DNA of 64,000 nucleotides from Diphasiastrum complanatum (lineage: Eukaryota; Streptophyta; Lycopodiopsida; Lycopodiales; Lycopodiaceae): assembly GCA_029204225.1 (NCBI GenBank), contig CM055099.1, forward strand, positions 66,987,852 to 67,051,851. Reading direction: 5' to 3'. Numbering within the stretch: the stretch's first letter is position 1; each line of letters begins with the position of its first letter. Below, piece by piece: positions 34,932-49,710 of the stretch. Under the pieces are notes generated by a model that saw nothing but the letters and a program-made list of their open reading frames with translations, made no database searches and was not told where the DNA came from. Both the position numbers and the translations under genes were made by a program.

Positions 34932-36236
34932 CATAGATGCACAGAAACGCGTATCTCCCGGAATCGCACAAAAAAAAAACCGTATATAAATTTTTTTTTG
35001 CACTTCCTCACGGCCAGAATTGCGCCAGCCGTGGAGAAGGTATATTTTTTTATATTGAGCTACAGGTGTCCGATCGAGGCGTGTGGATAGTCGGTAGGCA
35101 TCTACTCGGCGATACGGAGGTGGTGTGCATGGTGCCAGGGGGATCTGAGCTTTGTGGAGAGCGAAGCGATCAAATTTCGATATTTGGTGAGTATAGGCTT
35201 GATTTTTTGCAAGTAATGACATTGAGTTGTAGGCAACCAAATCGAGCATAGTTTGGCTCTAGACCACCTTTTCTTCATGCCCACGGTGATTTCTACGGTG
35301 TCAGTTTCAGCCGTTATGGCACGCCTAGTGAGATTTGAGCACCACATTCCAAATGCTTGTGTTTTTTTGCCATTTTCACAAAATGACTTGTGGGCAACTG
35401 ATTCAGGTGATGTCTGAGCCTAGAATGCATTTTCACATGTCTGCAGAGACTCCTATGACCTCCGTTCCGCCCGTCTACGTCCGTATCACAAATTTCGATT
35501 TCTATGCCCTAATTCCATGTTTTTTAGGGTTTAGGCGTGGAACATCGTGCAAGCACCTACCAGTAGCGTGGTTTAGGCCTGCACTGCACTCCTTTACGCC
35601 TGCAAGGACTCCCACGCTAGCGTCAGTCGCCTGTTTTCGCTCAAACTGAAATGATTCTATCCCTCCCCCTAACCTCGTGTGTTTTTTGGCACTTGCTATG
35701 ATTTTACTAGAATCAATGTGACGTGTGCTCAGATGTGTTGAGCTCTGTTTTAGGCTGGTAATGTTTTTCAATGCAGTGTGTTTTCTTCTACTGAACGGTT
35801 GCCTGCTTATCTTTGTTTGCAGGTTTGATCTCGTGTCGACACAATGCCGGTGCGGGGCCAAGGCCTTTGGGGCGAGGTTGAGCTTACCGAGGGGGATGTG
35901 GCTACACACCATGGCACAGGAGTGCACAGAAGGAGATGCGTGGTGGTCTCTTCACAAGATCACTTACCAGGGTTAGGGCTCACGTACTGAGGGTCAGAGG
36001 GCCGAGTGGGCGGGCATTGGGCATATCTGATTGCCCTAGGATTTCTGATGAGGAGACTGAGGCTGTCTATTATGTATGGGCCCGATGGTGCATCATAGGT
36101 TTCCGGACAGGGACAGGGACAGGGACAGGGAGCAGGAGTAGTTGCAGGTTCACAGGCAAGGCTCACAGGTAGGCAGGCACGGCCTACTACGGGTGCAGAG
36201 GCTAGTACAGCACGTTCTGGGCAGGGTTTAGGTGCA
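34932..36236 (+). other. hAT-1 5' non-coding region
   Basis: About 1.3 kb without a domain I can read. A more GC-rich part near 35820-35980 could hold a first transposase exon (acceptor-like TTTGCAG at about 35816-35822), but no BED zinc finger pattern is visible. Confidence 0.4.
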
Positions 36237-37460
36237 GTGCATGGTCCAGGCGAGGCCACTCCAGTTCCACCCACAGCAGCAGGGCTTAGATCAGAGGGGA
36301 GAGCGTCACATGATCAGGTTGGATTTGCGGCAGCGGGTCCTCGTCCCTCCTCTTCTTCGGCGGCAGATGTTGGACATGCTTCAACAGGTCCTCCCAGAGA
36401 GAGTGATACACCCACAGATCAGCCATCCATTTCACGTGTTAGACCACGAGCGCCATATACACAGCAGAGAGAGGTTAGGCCCAATCAGCAGACCCTTGAT
36501 CGATGCGGGTGGCAGAGAGAGCAGCATGCCCGAGGCACTTGGCTTGCTGGCCAATTTTTTTACGAGTGCGGCATTCCTTTTGTTGTTGCTGACACTTGGG
36601 TGTTCAAGGAGTTTTGCGCACAGGTGGCAGCCGTGGATGCTACATGGACGCCTCCCAGACGAGAGGCATTGCGAGGCATGATGCTTCGTCAGGAAGAGGA
36701 GACCATCACGCGGGAGCTGTGTTTTGTGGCAGGTATGGATGCACGATAGTGAGTGATGGATGGACCGACATACGTCGGCGATCCGTCATCAATGTCTTGG
36801 TTTCTGGCACAGTATTCCTACGTGGCGTGGATGCCACTCGAGGTGGTGATGCCATCACAGCCGATTTCGTATGGGAGGTTATTAGAGATGTTATTGTTGA
36901 CATTGGGGTGGAGCATGTGGTTCAGGTTGTCACGGACAACTTTTCAAATTGCAAGCAGATGGGAGAGATTATGACGAGGGAGCACCCCGGCATTGTGTGG
37001 ACACCCTGTGCTGCACATTGCATAGACTTGCTCATCCATGACGTGTGTGCACTTCCATGGATCAGAGAGGTATTGGTTTCTCCATTTGCTATGCTATCTT
37101 GATTGACGCCTGCTCCATGCTGCTAAACACATCTCAACTACCATCTAAACTTTTTACTAGATGTCTGTGCTACAGATCACTTCTATGGCCATGTGCCTGG
37201 TCACTTTTGTTACCACGAAGAGGCGTGTGCTAGCCCTATTCCGCACCTTCTCGCACCTAAACCTGAAGAAGCCAGCACCCACACGCTTTGCGTTTTACTT
37301 CTTGGTGCTAGAGCAATTGACAAAGGTGAAGGACACACTACGGCGGATGGTTTCCAGCGAGGCCTTCCGAGAGTTCATGGACGTCCCCCATGTGGCGTTT
37401 TTTCGGTCCATTGTGTTCGGTGATGAGTTCTGGACATGTGCTGAGGAGAGATTGCTGAAT
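36237..37460 (+). pseudogene. hAT transposase, partial, one intron and one frameshift
   Basis: hAT transposase fragments (RNase H-like fold, cut-and-paste transposition). First frame: a Pro/Ser-rich start, then WLAGQFFYECGIPFVVAD and WTPPRREALRG. A frame change near 36720-36735 leads into YGCTIVSDGWTDIRRRS (DUF659 hallmark S-D-G-W-T-D), QVVTDNFSNCKQMGE and VWTPCAAHCIDLLIHD (hallmark C-A-A-H-C-I-D-L). A predicted 91-bp phase-0 intron (37070-37160, GTATTG...TTACTAG) joins to MSVLQITSM...TTKRRVLALF and KKPAPTRFAFYF (typical T-R-F block). The sequence is lost at about 37455; the C-terminal dimerisation domain is absent. Inactive as it stands; the frame change could also be a missed intron. Confidence 0.85.
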
Positions 37461-37464
37461 GATG

Positions 37465-38050
37465 GTGGAGGTGGTAGAACAACACTATTAGGACCTTTAA
37501 GCACATCTGCCAAGGAACGGACAACGGTATGATGTTGTTCCATTTGACTTTCAGGTTGTTGGATCTTTGTTGAAGTAGTCGAATGAGAGGAAGCTTCGAT
37601 TTTGATAGCTGCAACTTCTTTCTTGAGATCGTCGATAGACGAATCTAGTTTTTGAAAATGAGATTGAACAGCTTGGAGCATAGCTTCAAGAGAAAGAAGG
37701 TTTTTTCGATGGTCGTTGAGATATTCATAGGAACGTAACTGATCTGCACGAATGATGGAGATCATAAAGGCTGGAGGCAGAAGTGATTCATCATCTTGAG
37801 TATTCGGGGTCAAAGGGTCGGCTATAATGGATTCACTATTAACAAGAATAGGATCTGATGGAGAGATAGGGATTGCGACTAGAGTAGAAGGTGAAGGTGA
37901 AGGTGAAGGTGAGGAGGATGCTGACGCAATGCTAGAAGCTAAAGATGGCTGAGGCGAAGCTGGAGGTGCAGAAGCCATTGAGGCTGAGGCAGTGGAGTCA
38001 AAGGATTGAGGAGCAGGGGCAGATGTCCCTCCCTTCCGATTCTTGGCCAT
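37465..38050 (-). CDS. Reverse-oriented N-terminal coding segment inside hAT-1, family unknown
   Basis: A minus-strand frame starting at an ATG in strong context (ACCATGGCC, 38050) runs leftward for about 195 codons to the junction with the transposase near 37460. Order: basic start MAKNRKGG; a long Ala/Ser/Pro-rich region (ASSSPSPSPSPS); SDPILVNSESII; an amphipathic coiled coil (YEYLNDHRKNLLSLEAMLQ, then FQKLDSSIDDLKKEV); and VVRSLADVLKGPNSV. A basic start, low-complexity region, coiled coil and ADVLKG-like motif recall LINE ORF1 proteins, and 65-bp tandem units and (CT)n lie upstream in its sense. A captured host gene fragment is the alternative. No end of its own is present; it is truncated. 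Confidence 0.5.
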
Positions 38051-38098
38051 GGTTCACGTTGGCAATTCAGGCAGATGATGTAGGGCGAACAGATGTTT

Positions 38099-38229
38099 GA
38101 TTTCCGCTTAGGTGTAAGCCCATGAGCATAGCATACATCATCATAGCGATGGTCAAACCTGCAGATTTCCATTTAGGTGTAGATCCGCGAGCAATAGCAG
38201 ATCACTATAGCGATGGGGGAGGGCACACC
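38099..38229 (-). repeat. Tandem ~65-bp units upstream of the reverse-oriented frame
   Basis: Two units (38099-38163, 38164-38228) share GATTTCC, TTAGGTGTA and ATAGCGATGG. They precede the minus-strand ATG at 38050, as promoter monomers do in some LINEs. Confidence 0.5.
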
Positions 38230-38312
38230 TGTGATCAGCAGGGCATCGCGATCAACAAGACATCGCTGGCTGGATCAGCCGCGATGAAGCGCGAGAGAGA
38301 GCCGCAATGAAA

Positions 38313-38316
38313 CGCG

Positions 38317-38405
<89 letters not shown>
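38313..38405. repeat. (CG)n(GA)n compound microsatellite
   Basis: About 20 bp of CG followed by about 74 bp of GA. On the minus strand it is CT-rich and upstream of the ATG at 38050. Confidence 0.97.
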
Positions 38406-38408
<3 letters not shown>

Positions 38409-38829
38409 GTTGAAAAACGATTCCATATGGTTGAAAAATGTTTCAGTACGGTTCAGGACGATGCAGTATGGTTCAAAAGATTCAACATGATTCAGCATTT
38501 TTGTTTGGTTTGTTGGATCTGAGAGACATAATGAGAGAGAGAGAGAGGAGGCAGAATTTTGGAGCATGTGTTTTTTTATTGATGTTTTATATTAAAAGGA
38601 GCAATAGCGTAAACCTGGAAGTTGATGCACCTAAACTAGACCATCCAACACCCGAAACATTCAGCAAACTACACAGTAATTATGCTCTTAATTAGAGCTT
38701 TCATCTGATACCCATATTGCCCAAGAAAAAACCCAAAAAAAAAACGTTTCCGGAATTTTTTTCAATTTTTCAGAAGCGCGTTTCTAAACGCGATTCTGAA
38801 ACGTGTTTCAGAAACGCAGTGCATCTATG

Positions 38830-38837
38830 GTTTCAAC
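38830..38837 (+). repeat. hAT target site duplication, right copy
   Basis: GTTTCAAC, identical to 34924-34931. Confidence 0.93.
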
Positions 38838-39940
38838 TATGTTGAAGCAAGGACTAGTTGTTGAGTTCAAAGAAGATAAGTGTCTTGTCAAGGATCCTAA
38901 AAGATCTCTCTTGATTATTGTTTCGGGAACAATGCAAGATGGCTTATTCATGATGGATACCTATGAGCGACGAATTCCCTCTACATGTCTTGTTGCTTCT
39001 ACATCACAATCATTGGAGTTGGCTGAATTGTGGCATGCAAGGTTTGGGCATCTCAACTTTGCAAGTTTGAAGAAGTTGAAGACATTTAGTTTGGTAGAAG
39101 ATGTTCCTACTATTGAGCAGCCGGAAGGGCATGTATGCGAGGGGTGCATACCTGGAAAGTTTCAAAGGAAACCTTTTCCAATTGATGGAACTATTAGGGT
39201 TCTTGATAAATTTGATTTGGTTCATAGTGATGTTTGTGGTCCAATGAGGACCAAATCCATTGGAAAATGCATCTATTTTGTGACTTTTATTGATGACTTT
39301 TCCCGTTTTACATAAATCTATCCTATGAAGGCTAAATCAGAAGTTTTTTCAACACTTCAAAGATTTTCTAGCAATGGTGGAAAATCAATTTGGGCATTCT
39401 TTGAAGACCCTACGCATTGATCGAGGAGGGGAATACATCAAGAGTACGTTCGGTGCATTTCTTCGAGAGAAGGGAATTCTACAGCAAATGACAACTCCTT
39501 AATACGCCTCAACAAAATGGTGTTGCCAAGCGAAATAATCGCACACTTATGGAGATGGCTCGTTGCATGCTCAAAGCAAACGGGCTGCCTCACAAGTTTT
39601 GGGTTGGAGCAATTATAACGACGGCATACATAAGCAATCGCAGTCCTACTAAAGCATTGAAAATATTAACTCCTTATGAAGTTTGGTATGGGAAGAAGCC
39701 CACAATCTCTCATTTTTCGCATTTTTGGTTGTACGGCTTATGCTTTTATTCCGGATAAACTTCATACAAAGTTTCAAGATAGAGGAGTTAAATGCATTTT
39801 TGTTGGCTATAGTAGTGAAAGCAAAGGCTATAGGCTGTTCAATTTGAGCACTAACAAGATTATTGTTAGTCGTGATGTGCATTCTGATGAAAAAAATTCA
39901 TTAGATGTGGCCCCAACTCAAATCTTGAAGGGGGAATAAG
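38838..39940 (+). pseudogene. Copia-3 protease end, GAG-pre-integrase and integrase
   Basis: It resumes with MLKQGLVVEFKEDKCLVKD, the end of the protease region. Then GAG-pre-integrase: ELWHARFGHLNFASLKKL and VCEGCIPGKFQRKPF (H-H-C-C set). The integrase core follows with LVHSDVCGPM and FVTFIDDFSRFT, stop, then in other frames LRIDRGGEYIKSTF, a degraded QQNGVAKRNNRTLMEMARCML and HKFWVGAIITTAYISNRSPTK. The C-terminal part GVKCIFVGYSSESKGYRLF closes near 39900. At least three frame changes. Integrase would insert element cDNA. It ends at 39940 with no RT after it. Confidence 0.88.
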
Positions 39941-40109
39941 AATCTTTATGCTATAGTACAGAAAAAATTTTCAAAGAATTTGACATTAATGATTTATGTT
40001 TGCTACATTATTGCCCTGGAATAGAAGCATGGAATGAGAAGTACAATATTTCTACCTTATATATATATAGATTGTAGATTGGACACTGGGAAGTCACAGA
40101 CCTATCTTC

Positions 40110-40225
40110 ATTATTTAGAACCAACCCAAGGGAGTTGGCTCAATTGGTTAGCTTGACATCCAAAGTTTCTTTGGTCTCAAGTTCGAGCCTTCCCTTGGAA
40201 ACCAAGAAGCATTATTTAGACCCAA
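40110..40225 (+). mobile_element. tRNA-like SINE unit with target duplications
   Basis: An 86-bp unit (40125-40210) is flanked by 15-bp direct repeats (ATTATTTAGAACCAA at 40110-40124 and ATTATTTAGACCCAA at 40211-40225, one mismatch). It shows a Pol III A-box-like TGGCTCAATTGGTTAGC (40136-40152), a B box GTTCGAGCCT (40181-40190), and an acceptor-like stem CCAAGGGA / TCCCTTGG. Spacing of the boxes fits a tRNA head. The anticodon and T arms pair poorly, so it is a retroposed tRNA relative, not a working tRNA gene. Confidence 0.65.
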
Positions 40226-40932
40226 TTTTGCCCTGATTTCTAGGTTTTTCCGGCCTTACAATAAAAGTAGGTGCTATTGAGACTGCAGTTCATTTTCTCC
40301 AATTTTTAAGTTCATTGTAGGTGACTCGTCTGCAGTTCTTGTAAGGTGCCAGTACACGTTCTAATTGATGCTCAGGTTCATATTTGTGTTCTCATCATCT
40401 ATTGTTACTTTATGCGCTTATGCGATGCCATATCTGGGATCTGTGGAAGGTCAGAAATCTGTTCACTCAGACAGGAGTTATCTGTTGTTGTGAAGCGGAG
40501 GCCACGACCAAGAACAAGATTTTACTGGCGATTACTGCGAAGTTGAATCCATAAGGGTTAGTTAAGTGCTGTGGTATAGCAGTGTAAGCTTCTGACCTTT
40601 TCTAGTATGTTGTCAGCTCTAGTCTTTCTGACACTGGCTATGCCAAGTTTTTCATCTGGCCCCATATAAATCTATAACGTAACCCTGTTGTAAATCTCCT
40701 GATAATATCATACGTTCATCTTTTGAGAAATACAAAAGTGTGAAAACTATAGCAGGTCAGAAGATACAAGGTTTATCATGCTCCTAAGTTTATCTTATGA
40801 CACCCCACTTGTGATTTGCTAGGCACAGTGCCTTGATGGGCTCTAGCAACTGACAAACGAAGTCATTCTTGGCATCCATGCCAAAATTTGTGAGAAGGCA
40901 GGCGTACATTGTTTGAATGTGAAGAAAAGTAC
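40226..40932. other. Stretch without a supported gene
   Basis: No domain or RNA gene seen on either strand. Confidence 0.4.
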
Positions 40933-41078
40933 CTGAAGCGAAGCAGCCCATGTCAAAAGTAGGGATCCGAACACAGCCTTCCTGTCAAATTTCATATCCA
41001 CCAGTTGTCTATTTGGGCTTGCCGCTGCTGCTTCTGCTGCATTTTGCTCCTCCCCCTTGATGCCAATGTCACTGAATT
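40933..41078 (-). CDS. Possible isolated coding exon, family unknown
   Basis: On the minus strand a 146-bp open segment lies between a good acceptor (AACATTTAG/AA) and a donor (CTTCAG/GTACTT). It encodes 48 complete codons: FSDIGIKGEEQNAAEAAAAS, then PNRQLVDMKFDRKAVFGSLL and LTWAASLQ. The clean splice signals and protein-like composition set it apart from its AT-rich surroundings. I could not identify the family or neighbouring exons within several kb. It may be part of a gene with long introns or a relic. Confidence 0.4.
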
Positions 41079-45156
<4,078 letters not shown>

Positions 45157-46398
45157 AGCCTTGTGACTATTGTGGAATCAAGAGACAGATTACACAAGCT
45201 CATACTCCCGAACTCAATGGTGTAGCTGAGTGCAAGAATCGCATGATCGTGGAGATCGCTAGACCTACAGTGCTTGCCGAGATGAAACTACCAATCGGCT
45301 TTTGTTCAGAAGCATGCAACACCATAGTGTATCTCCAATAGGAGTCCTATACCTAAAATTACACCTAAAGAGGCAATTTATACGAAGAAGAAGCCAAAAG
45401 TGATCCATTTGTGAATTTTTGGATGTAAGCCCTTTGTTTAAATTCCTAAGGAAGATAGGGTTGAGCTTGATGTGAAAGTATTAAAGTGTATTTTCTTAGG
45501 TTATGATGATCATGTGAAAGGCTATAAGTGCTTTAATCCCTTGAAAAGAAAAATGCATGTTAGGGGCGATGTTATCTTTGATGAATCCATGATGTACAAG
45601 AATGAAGATGCTGAGAAGACTGACACATCAAGTACCAAGGATGGTATGGTAACAATTTCTCTTGATGATGGACTATTTGTGGACATTCCTGATGATGGAC
45701 ATGGTGATGCACCTTGTGATACCACCTCACAATCTCGTGAGAGAGGTGGAGGAAGGATAAGCCATTTGGTCCAAGAGAATTGAAGTTGCAGGAGACAAAC
45801 ACAATTAGGTGAAGGATGTACCTTGAAACACATTCTCACTAGGAAGAAGATCACTTGATAGAAGGCTCCCCAAATGTTTTGAGAGATTGATGGAGAGTCG
45901 TGACATGGATGACTTTCCAGAAACATCCATGTAGGGAGAGGTACCAAGATCAACAAGAGAGAAGATACAACCTAAAAGGTATGAAGCAAATTATGTTCTC
46001 TTATCTAGCATCATTCAAAGCAAAGATCCTTCAACTTATGATGAAGTGAAGAATGAAGACATTTGGGTTAAAGTCGTGAAAGAGAAAATTAAGCATATTG
46101 CCAAGCATGACACATGGGACTTGGTGGAGCCACCAACTCGTAAGAAGCCCATTGATTGTAAATGGGATATAGAACAAAGTAATAGGTAGGTGGGAGAATA
46201 GCAAAGCACAAGGCGAGACCGGGTGATCAAAGTCTATGCACAAAGCAAAGACATCAATTATGAAGAGACCTTTGTGCCAATGTAAGTGGAATACTTTACG
46301 ATTGCTTATTGCTTTAGCTTCTCATTTTGGTTGGCCTTTACATCAAATGGATGTAAAATCTCCTTTTCTAAACGATGATTTCATTTCTTAAATCATTT
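45157..46398 (+). pseudogene. Copia-4: integrase C-terminus and RT N-terminus fragment
   Basis: Plus-strand copia pol scrap. The integrase end reads YCGIKRQITQAHTPELNGVAE (with the catalytic Glu) and FCSEACNTIVYL, then with stops KVLKCIFLGYDDHVKGYKCF, VRGDVIFDES and an acidic linker. The RT start follows: KHDTWDLVEPPTRKKPIDCKW, INYEETFVPM and HFGWPLHQMDVKSPFLNDDF. It ends at about 46398 before the RT palm, so YVDD is absent. Multiple stops. No LTR belongs to it in the window. Confidence 0.83.
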
Positions 46399-46539
46399 TG
46401 TAATGTGAAACTGAGTTTATAGTTTTATTTGCATTATCGAGACAGTGTCGAAGGTTTCAAGACCGTCTGCAGAAATACACATATTGTCGACATAGAGTCG
46501 AATCAATTATTGAGGGTTATCAAATAACAAAATGGTATT

Positions 46540-46735
46540 TGTGGTCAAAACGTTCACCATTATCTCATGGCAACAAACTTTGCATTCTACACTGATAATC
46601 AACCTTTGTTCTACCTGTCAACAAAACCTGCAACACAAGGAGAATCACTAGTTGGTTACTCTTGTTGTTGGAGTTCGATTTCCATATAGTAGTACGCAAA
46701 GGCAAGCAACATTATATGGCGGATCATGCATCATG
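46540..46735 (+). pseudogene. Ty3/gypsy RNase H fragment
   Basis: Plus-strand translation FHHYLMATNFAFYTDNQPLF (gypsy RNase H, with the D of YTDNQ), then after a frameshift SWLLLLLEFDFHIVVRKGKQ and HYMADHAS with a stop. This order (HHYL-G--F---TD, W-LLLLEFDF, ---ADALS) is typical of Ty3/gypsy, not copia. It is a small scrap next to Copia-4. Confidence 0.75.
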
Positions 46736-48015
46736 AATCAAATCAATGTAGAAGGATTTTCAAACTGATGATGAGCAGCAATCGGCACAACAACAGCTTG
46801 CCCCACTCCAGGCCCAGCTATTAGTGGTCGAAACAGAGAATCAGCACCCTCAGAGTGGAGGTACAAGCCCTCCAGAATGAGAAAACAGAGTGGCTCTCCC
46901 GGCCAATGCTGACAATAGATCGCTAAACCAGCATGTGCAATTATTTCGATAGACACTGGCGGGCTACCAAGCCCAAGCAACATTTGATGGGTATAGTTGT
47001 GACATAGCATGTAGAGAGGCTGGTGAAAGTAGTCATAACTTCTAATAGTATCAAACTTGGTGAAAAATGGAAAAAAAAAAAAAAAAAAAAAAAAAACATT
47101 TTCATTGATTTTTAGATTTCGGATATGGTTTAAAAGAGTCGTCCGAGACAATCTATATTAAACCAAAATTGTTGATCTAAGGCCTGAATTCTCTAGATGG
47201 AGATCCATGCCCACAACATCAAATTGACCAAAAGTTTGTCAAGAATATGTAGGAGGGCGTACTTTTACAAAAGTGTTTGTGTGCCCAACGACGAACCTCT
47301 GTCCATTGTGTAAAAAGTGCTTCTTTCTTATTGCAAATTGATTCAACTATGCACTAGTTAAGTTTTTTGCTCACATGATAGATAATTTAATTATAATTTT
47401 TCTTGTCTACTTGTGCTATTATTCAATCTACTGCAAAGTTTGATGCTGATATGTACAATAAAATCCTATTTCCAATTGGGCTGAAAATGGATACATTCTC
47501 CATATGTTACTTAAATTTTGCAATTCTTCTAAGGTTAATGACCATTTTGATGGTAGCCATCCATTGTGAGCAATTGCATAAATTTATCCTACCTTTATCA
47601 ATTTATCTATCTCAACCTTTAGTCTCTTAGTATATTCTTGATTCATTCTATATGTGGCTTGCGTGATTAATTTTGCATCCATTGTGTGATTTATGCTAAA
47701 ATAAGTGATGGCCCTCATATTCCCATGCGAAGGCATCCCTATATTGAGTAAACATCTCCAATCGACGAATGAGGTCTTCATTTCATGAGATGGAAGTATC
47801 TCTTTTAAAATATGTGCATCTTCTATAACCAAAAGAAAAAAAAAATAGTAGAAAATCATTTTCCAATCATTAGAGGAGTTCTAAATCCAAAAAAGATCCT
47901 TTGTAAAGACATTTCTAATATTTTTTCTCAAATTTTGCTTACACATGCACCAACCATTAGAATTGAAAAAAAAAAAAAGTTGTCTTAATAATGCTATAAT
48001 TCGGCGCCGAGGGCA
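46736..48015. other. Stretch without a supported gene; A26 run
   Basis: Nothing assignable. A pure A run of 26 lies at 47071-47096. Confidence 0.4.
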
Positions 48016-48539
48016 GCCCGCAAGCATGACATGTTATTCATAGTATAATATGCAATTATCATTTAAAATAACATAACTTTTTAACCGTAGCTCCGATTGA
48101 GAGGAAACTTATATCATTAGAAAGCGCTCAACGAGAGCTTTCCAACAGTACCTACTTCCAGCTACCGTTCAAAAGTTATGGCCAGTCAAAGTTTCAAACC
48201 AAAAAAAAAAATCTACATATCTCTCTTATGCACGGATAGAGTACCCTCTCAGTGTTTTGTGCACGGATAGAGTACCCTCTCACTGAGAGGGTACTCTATC
48301 CGTGCACAAGAGAGATATGTGGACTTTTTTTTTTGGTCTGAAACTTTGACCGGCCATAACTTTTGAGCGGTAGCTCGAAAGTAGGTCATCTATGGTACCG
48401 TTGGAAAGCTCTTGTCAAGCGCTTTCCAACAATATAATTTTCGTCTCAATCACAACTACATTCAAAAAGTTATGTTATTTTAAATGAACTACAAACGGTA
48501 ATGTACATAGAATGGTTAAGCATCGAAACTAGTGCGGGC
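48016..48539. mobile_element. Foldback (MITE-like) element with ~210-bp inverted arms
   Basis: The left arm (48016-48254) and right arm (about 48285-48539) are reverse complements over nearly their full length, sharing TAAAATAACATAACTTTTT, AGAGCTTTCCAAC, CAAAAGTTATGGCC and GTCAAAGTTTCA. The outer ends show GCCCGCA and its complement. At the centre, TTGTGCACGGATAGAGTACC and the bases to 48281 form a perfect 25-bp stem with 48285-48309 around a 3-base loop, and the same motif is directly repeated at 48229-48254. No coding capacity. No clear target duplication. Confidence 0.8.
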
Positions 48540-49330
48540 AAAAATGAAAAAGAATTTGGGCAGAAAATGAATTTATTTTGGTAATCTACAATAATAAACT
48601 TTGTCAATCTACATGGCATTCCTTAAAGGGCCTTTTGGATTCAGAATTCCTCTAATGTTGCCTTTGAAATCAAAAATTTGTATTCCATGAAGACAACGTC
48701 TATACTGGTGAATATCTGCTAGTAACTAGATCATGCACTTTTTGTATGCCTTCTGTTGCATTGGATAATCAATGAATATGGATTTTGTATTGGTTGAATT
48801 AGTGTAGACATCCTACAAGATCACCATGAAGCTAGTGATTGTTAGAAAAACAAGCTGTATTTCAAATTTCAGATATTTATTCAAACCTACAATATCATAT
48901 TTATTGATTTATGAGATATTGTGTTCTCCCTGAAAACTTTGACTACCATCATATTTTGGAATCAACAATTTTCACATTTGGCGAATTATTTTGGTGTACT
49001 TGAACATGAGTAAATTTTAAAAATTGGATCATGAATCTGAACTTTGCAATCACCTTTGACCTGACAAAATGGTGAAAGGCTGAATCCCCTATCCACAATT
49101 CCCAATAATTTTAGAAGATAAAAGATGCAAGACAAGACATCTAACATTAATGAGCTCAAGATGTGCATGCCCTATTCTATGCCTCATGATTTGCTAATGT
49201 TGCATTCTACATTTTTTGTCAATAAGCGCACCCACACTTTGAATATCTCCTATTGTGATTAGGTACAGTGCCCGTGTCTTCATGACCTGACCTTCAAATT
49301 GAGTTACATGTGCAAATAATGTTGAGGCTA
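48540..49330. other. Stretch without a supported gene
   Basis: No domain or RNA gene seen. Confidence 0.4.
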
Positions 49331-49710
49331 GGGCTTGCCCTTGCCCTCACCTTTGAATAGGATTTCGTCGCTCTAAATGTGTCTATTACCTTCTTCTTCC
49401 TTTGATTTGAATTTGAGATTTTCATATTTCTAGTATGGTTGCCCTACTTCAAGGTCTGATTAGCAACTTTGCTTGTTACTTGTACATCCTGATTTCCATG
49501 ATTGTTTCCTTCGCAAGCCCTTGTCCTAGTAGGCCCTCACATTTGAATAGGATTTCGTCACTCTAAAGTGTCCATTACCTTCTTCTTCTTCCGTTGACTT
49601 TGAATTTAAGATTTTCATACATCTGGTATGGCTGCCCTACTTCAAGGTCTATTGTAGCACCTTTGCATCCTGATTTCCATTATTGGTTCCTTCAAGGGGT
49701 TTAATCACAA
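49331..49710. repeat. ~190-bp tandem duplication
   Basis: Two copies offset by 190 bp share TTTGAATAGGATTTCGTC, ATTACCTTCTTCTTC, TGCCCTACTTCAAGGTCT and CATCCTGATTTCCAT, with moderate divergence. Confidence 0.75.

Larger units (their letters stand above)
34932..38829 (+). mobile_element. hAT-1: complete hAT transposon with reverse-oriented coding cargo
   Basis: 3,898 bp, bounded by 11-bp perfect terminal inverted repeats (CATAGATGCAC at left, its complement at right) and an 8-bp duplication. TIR form and duplication length fit the hAT superfamily. Near both ends lie short subterminal motifs of the AAACGCG type (several near 38770-38818), which in hAT elements are usually transposase binding sites. 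Inside: non-coding 5' part, decayed transposase (36237-37460), then a segment coding on the opposite strand (37465-38050), 65-bp tandem units and a (CG)n(GA)n run. Confidence 0.93.
32501..39940 (+). mobile_element. Copia-3: Ty1/copia element, 5' LTR to integrase, split by a hAT insertion
   Basis: Plus-strand copia element: 5' LTR 32501-32853, exact PBS 32854-32865, a long repetitive leader, gag from about 33693, zinc knuckle, protease (cut at 34931), then after the hAT element protease end, GAG-pre-integrase and integrase to about 39940. RT, RNase H and the 3' LTR are absent from the window, so the 3' half was lost. Many stops and frameshifts show age. Without the hAT element and one copy of its 8-bp duplication, the protease frame is continuous. 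Confidence 0.88.

Noticed and set aside
35960-36274. Pro/Cys-rich minus-strand frame opposite the hAT transposase start
   Set aside because: Shadow of a GGGACA repeat (about 36106-36130) on the other strand; no domain.
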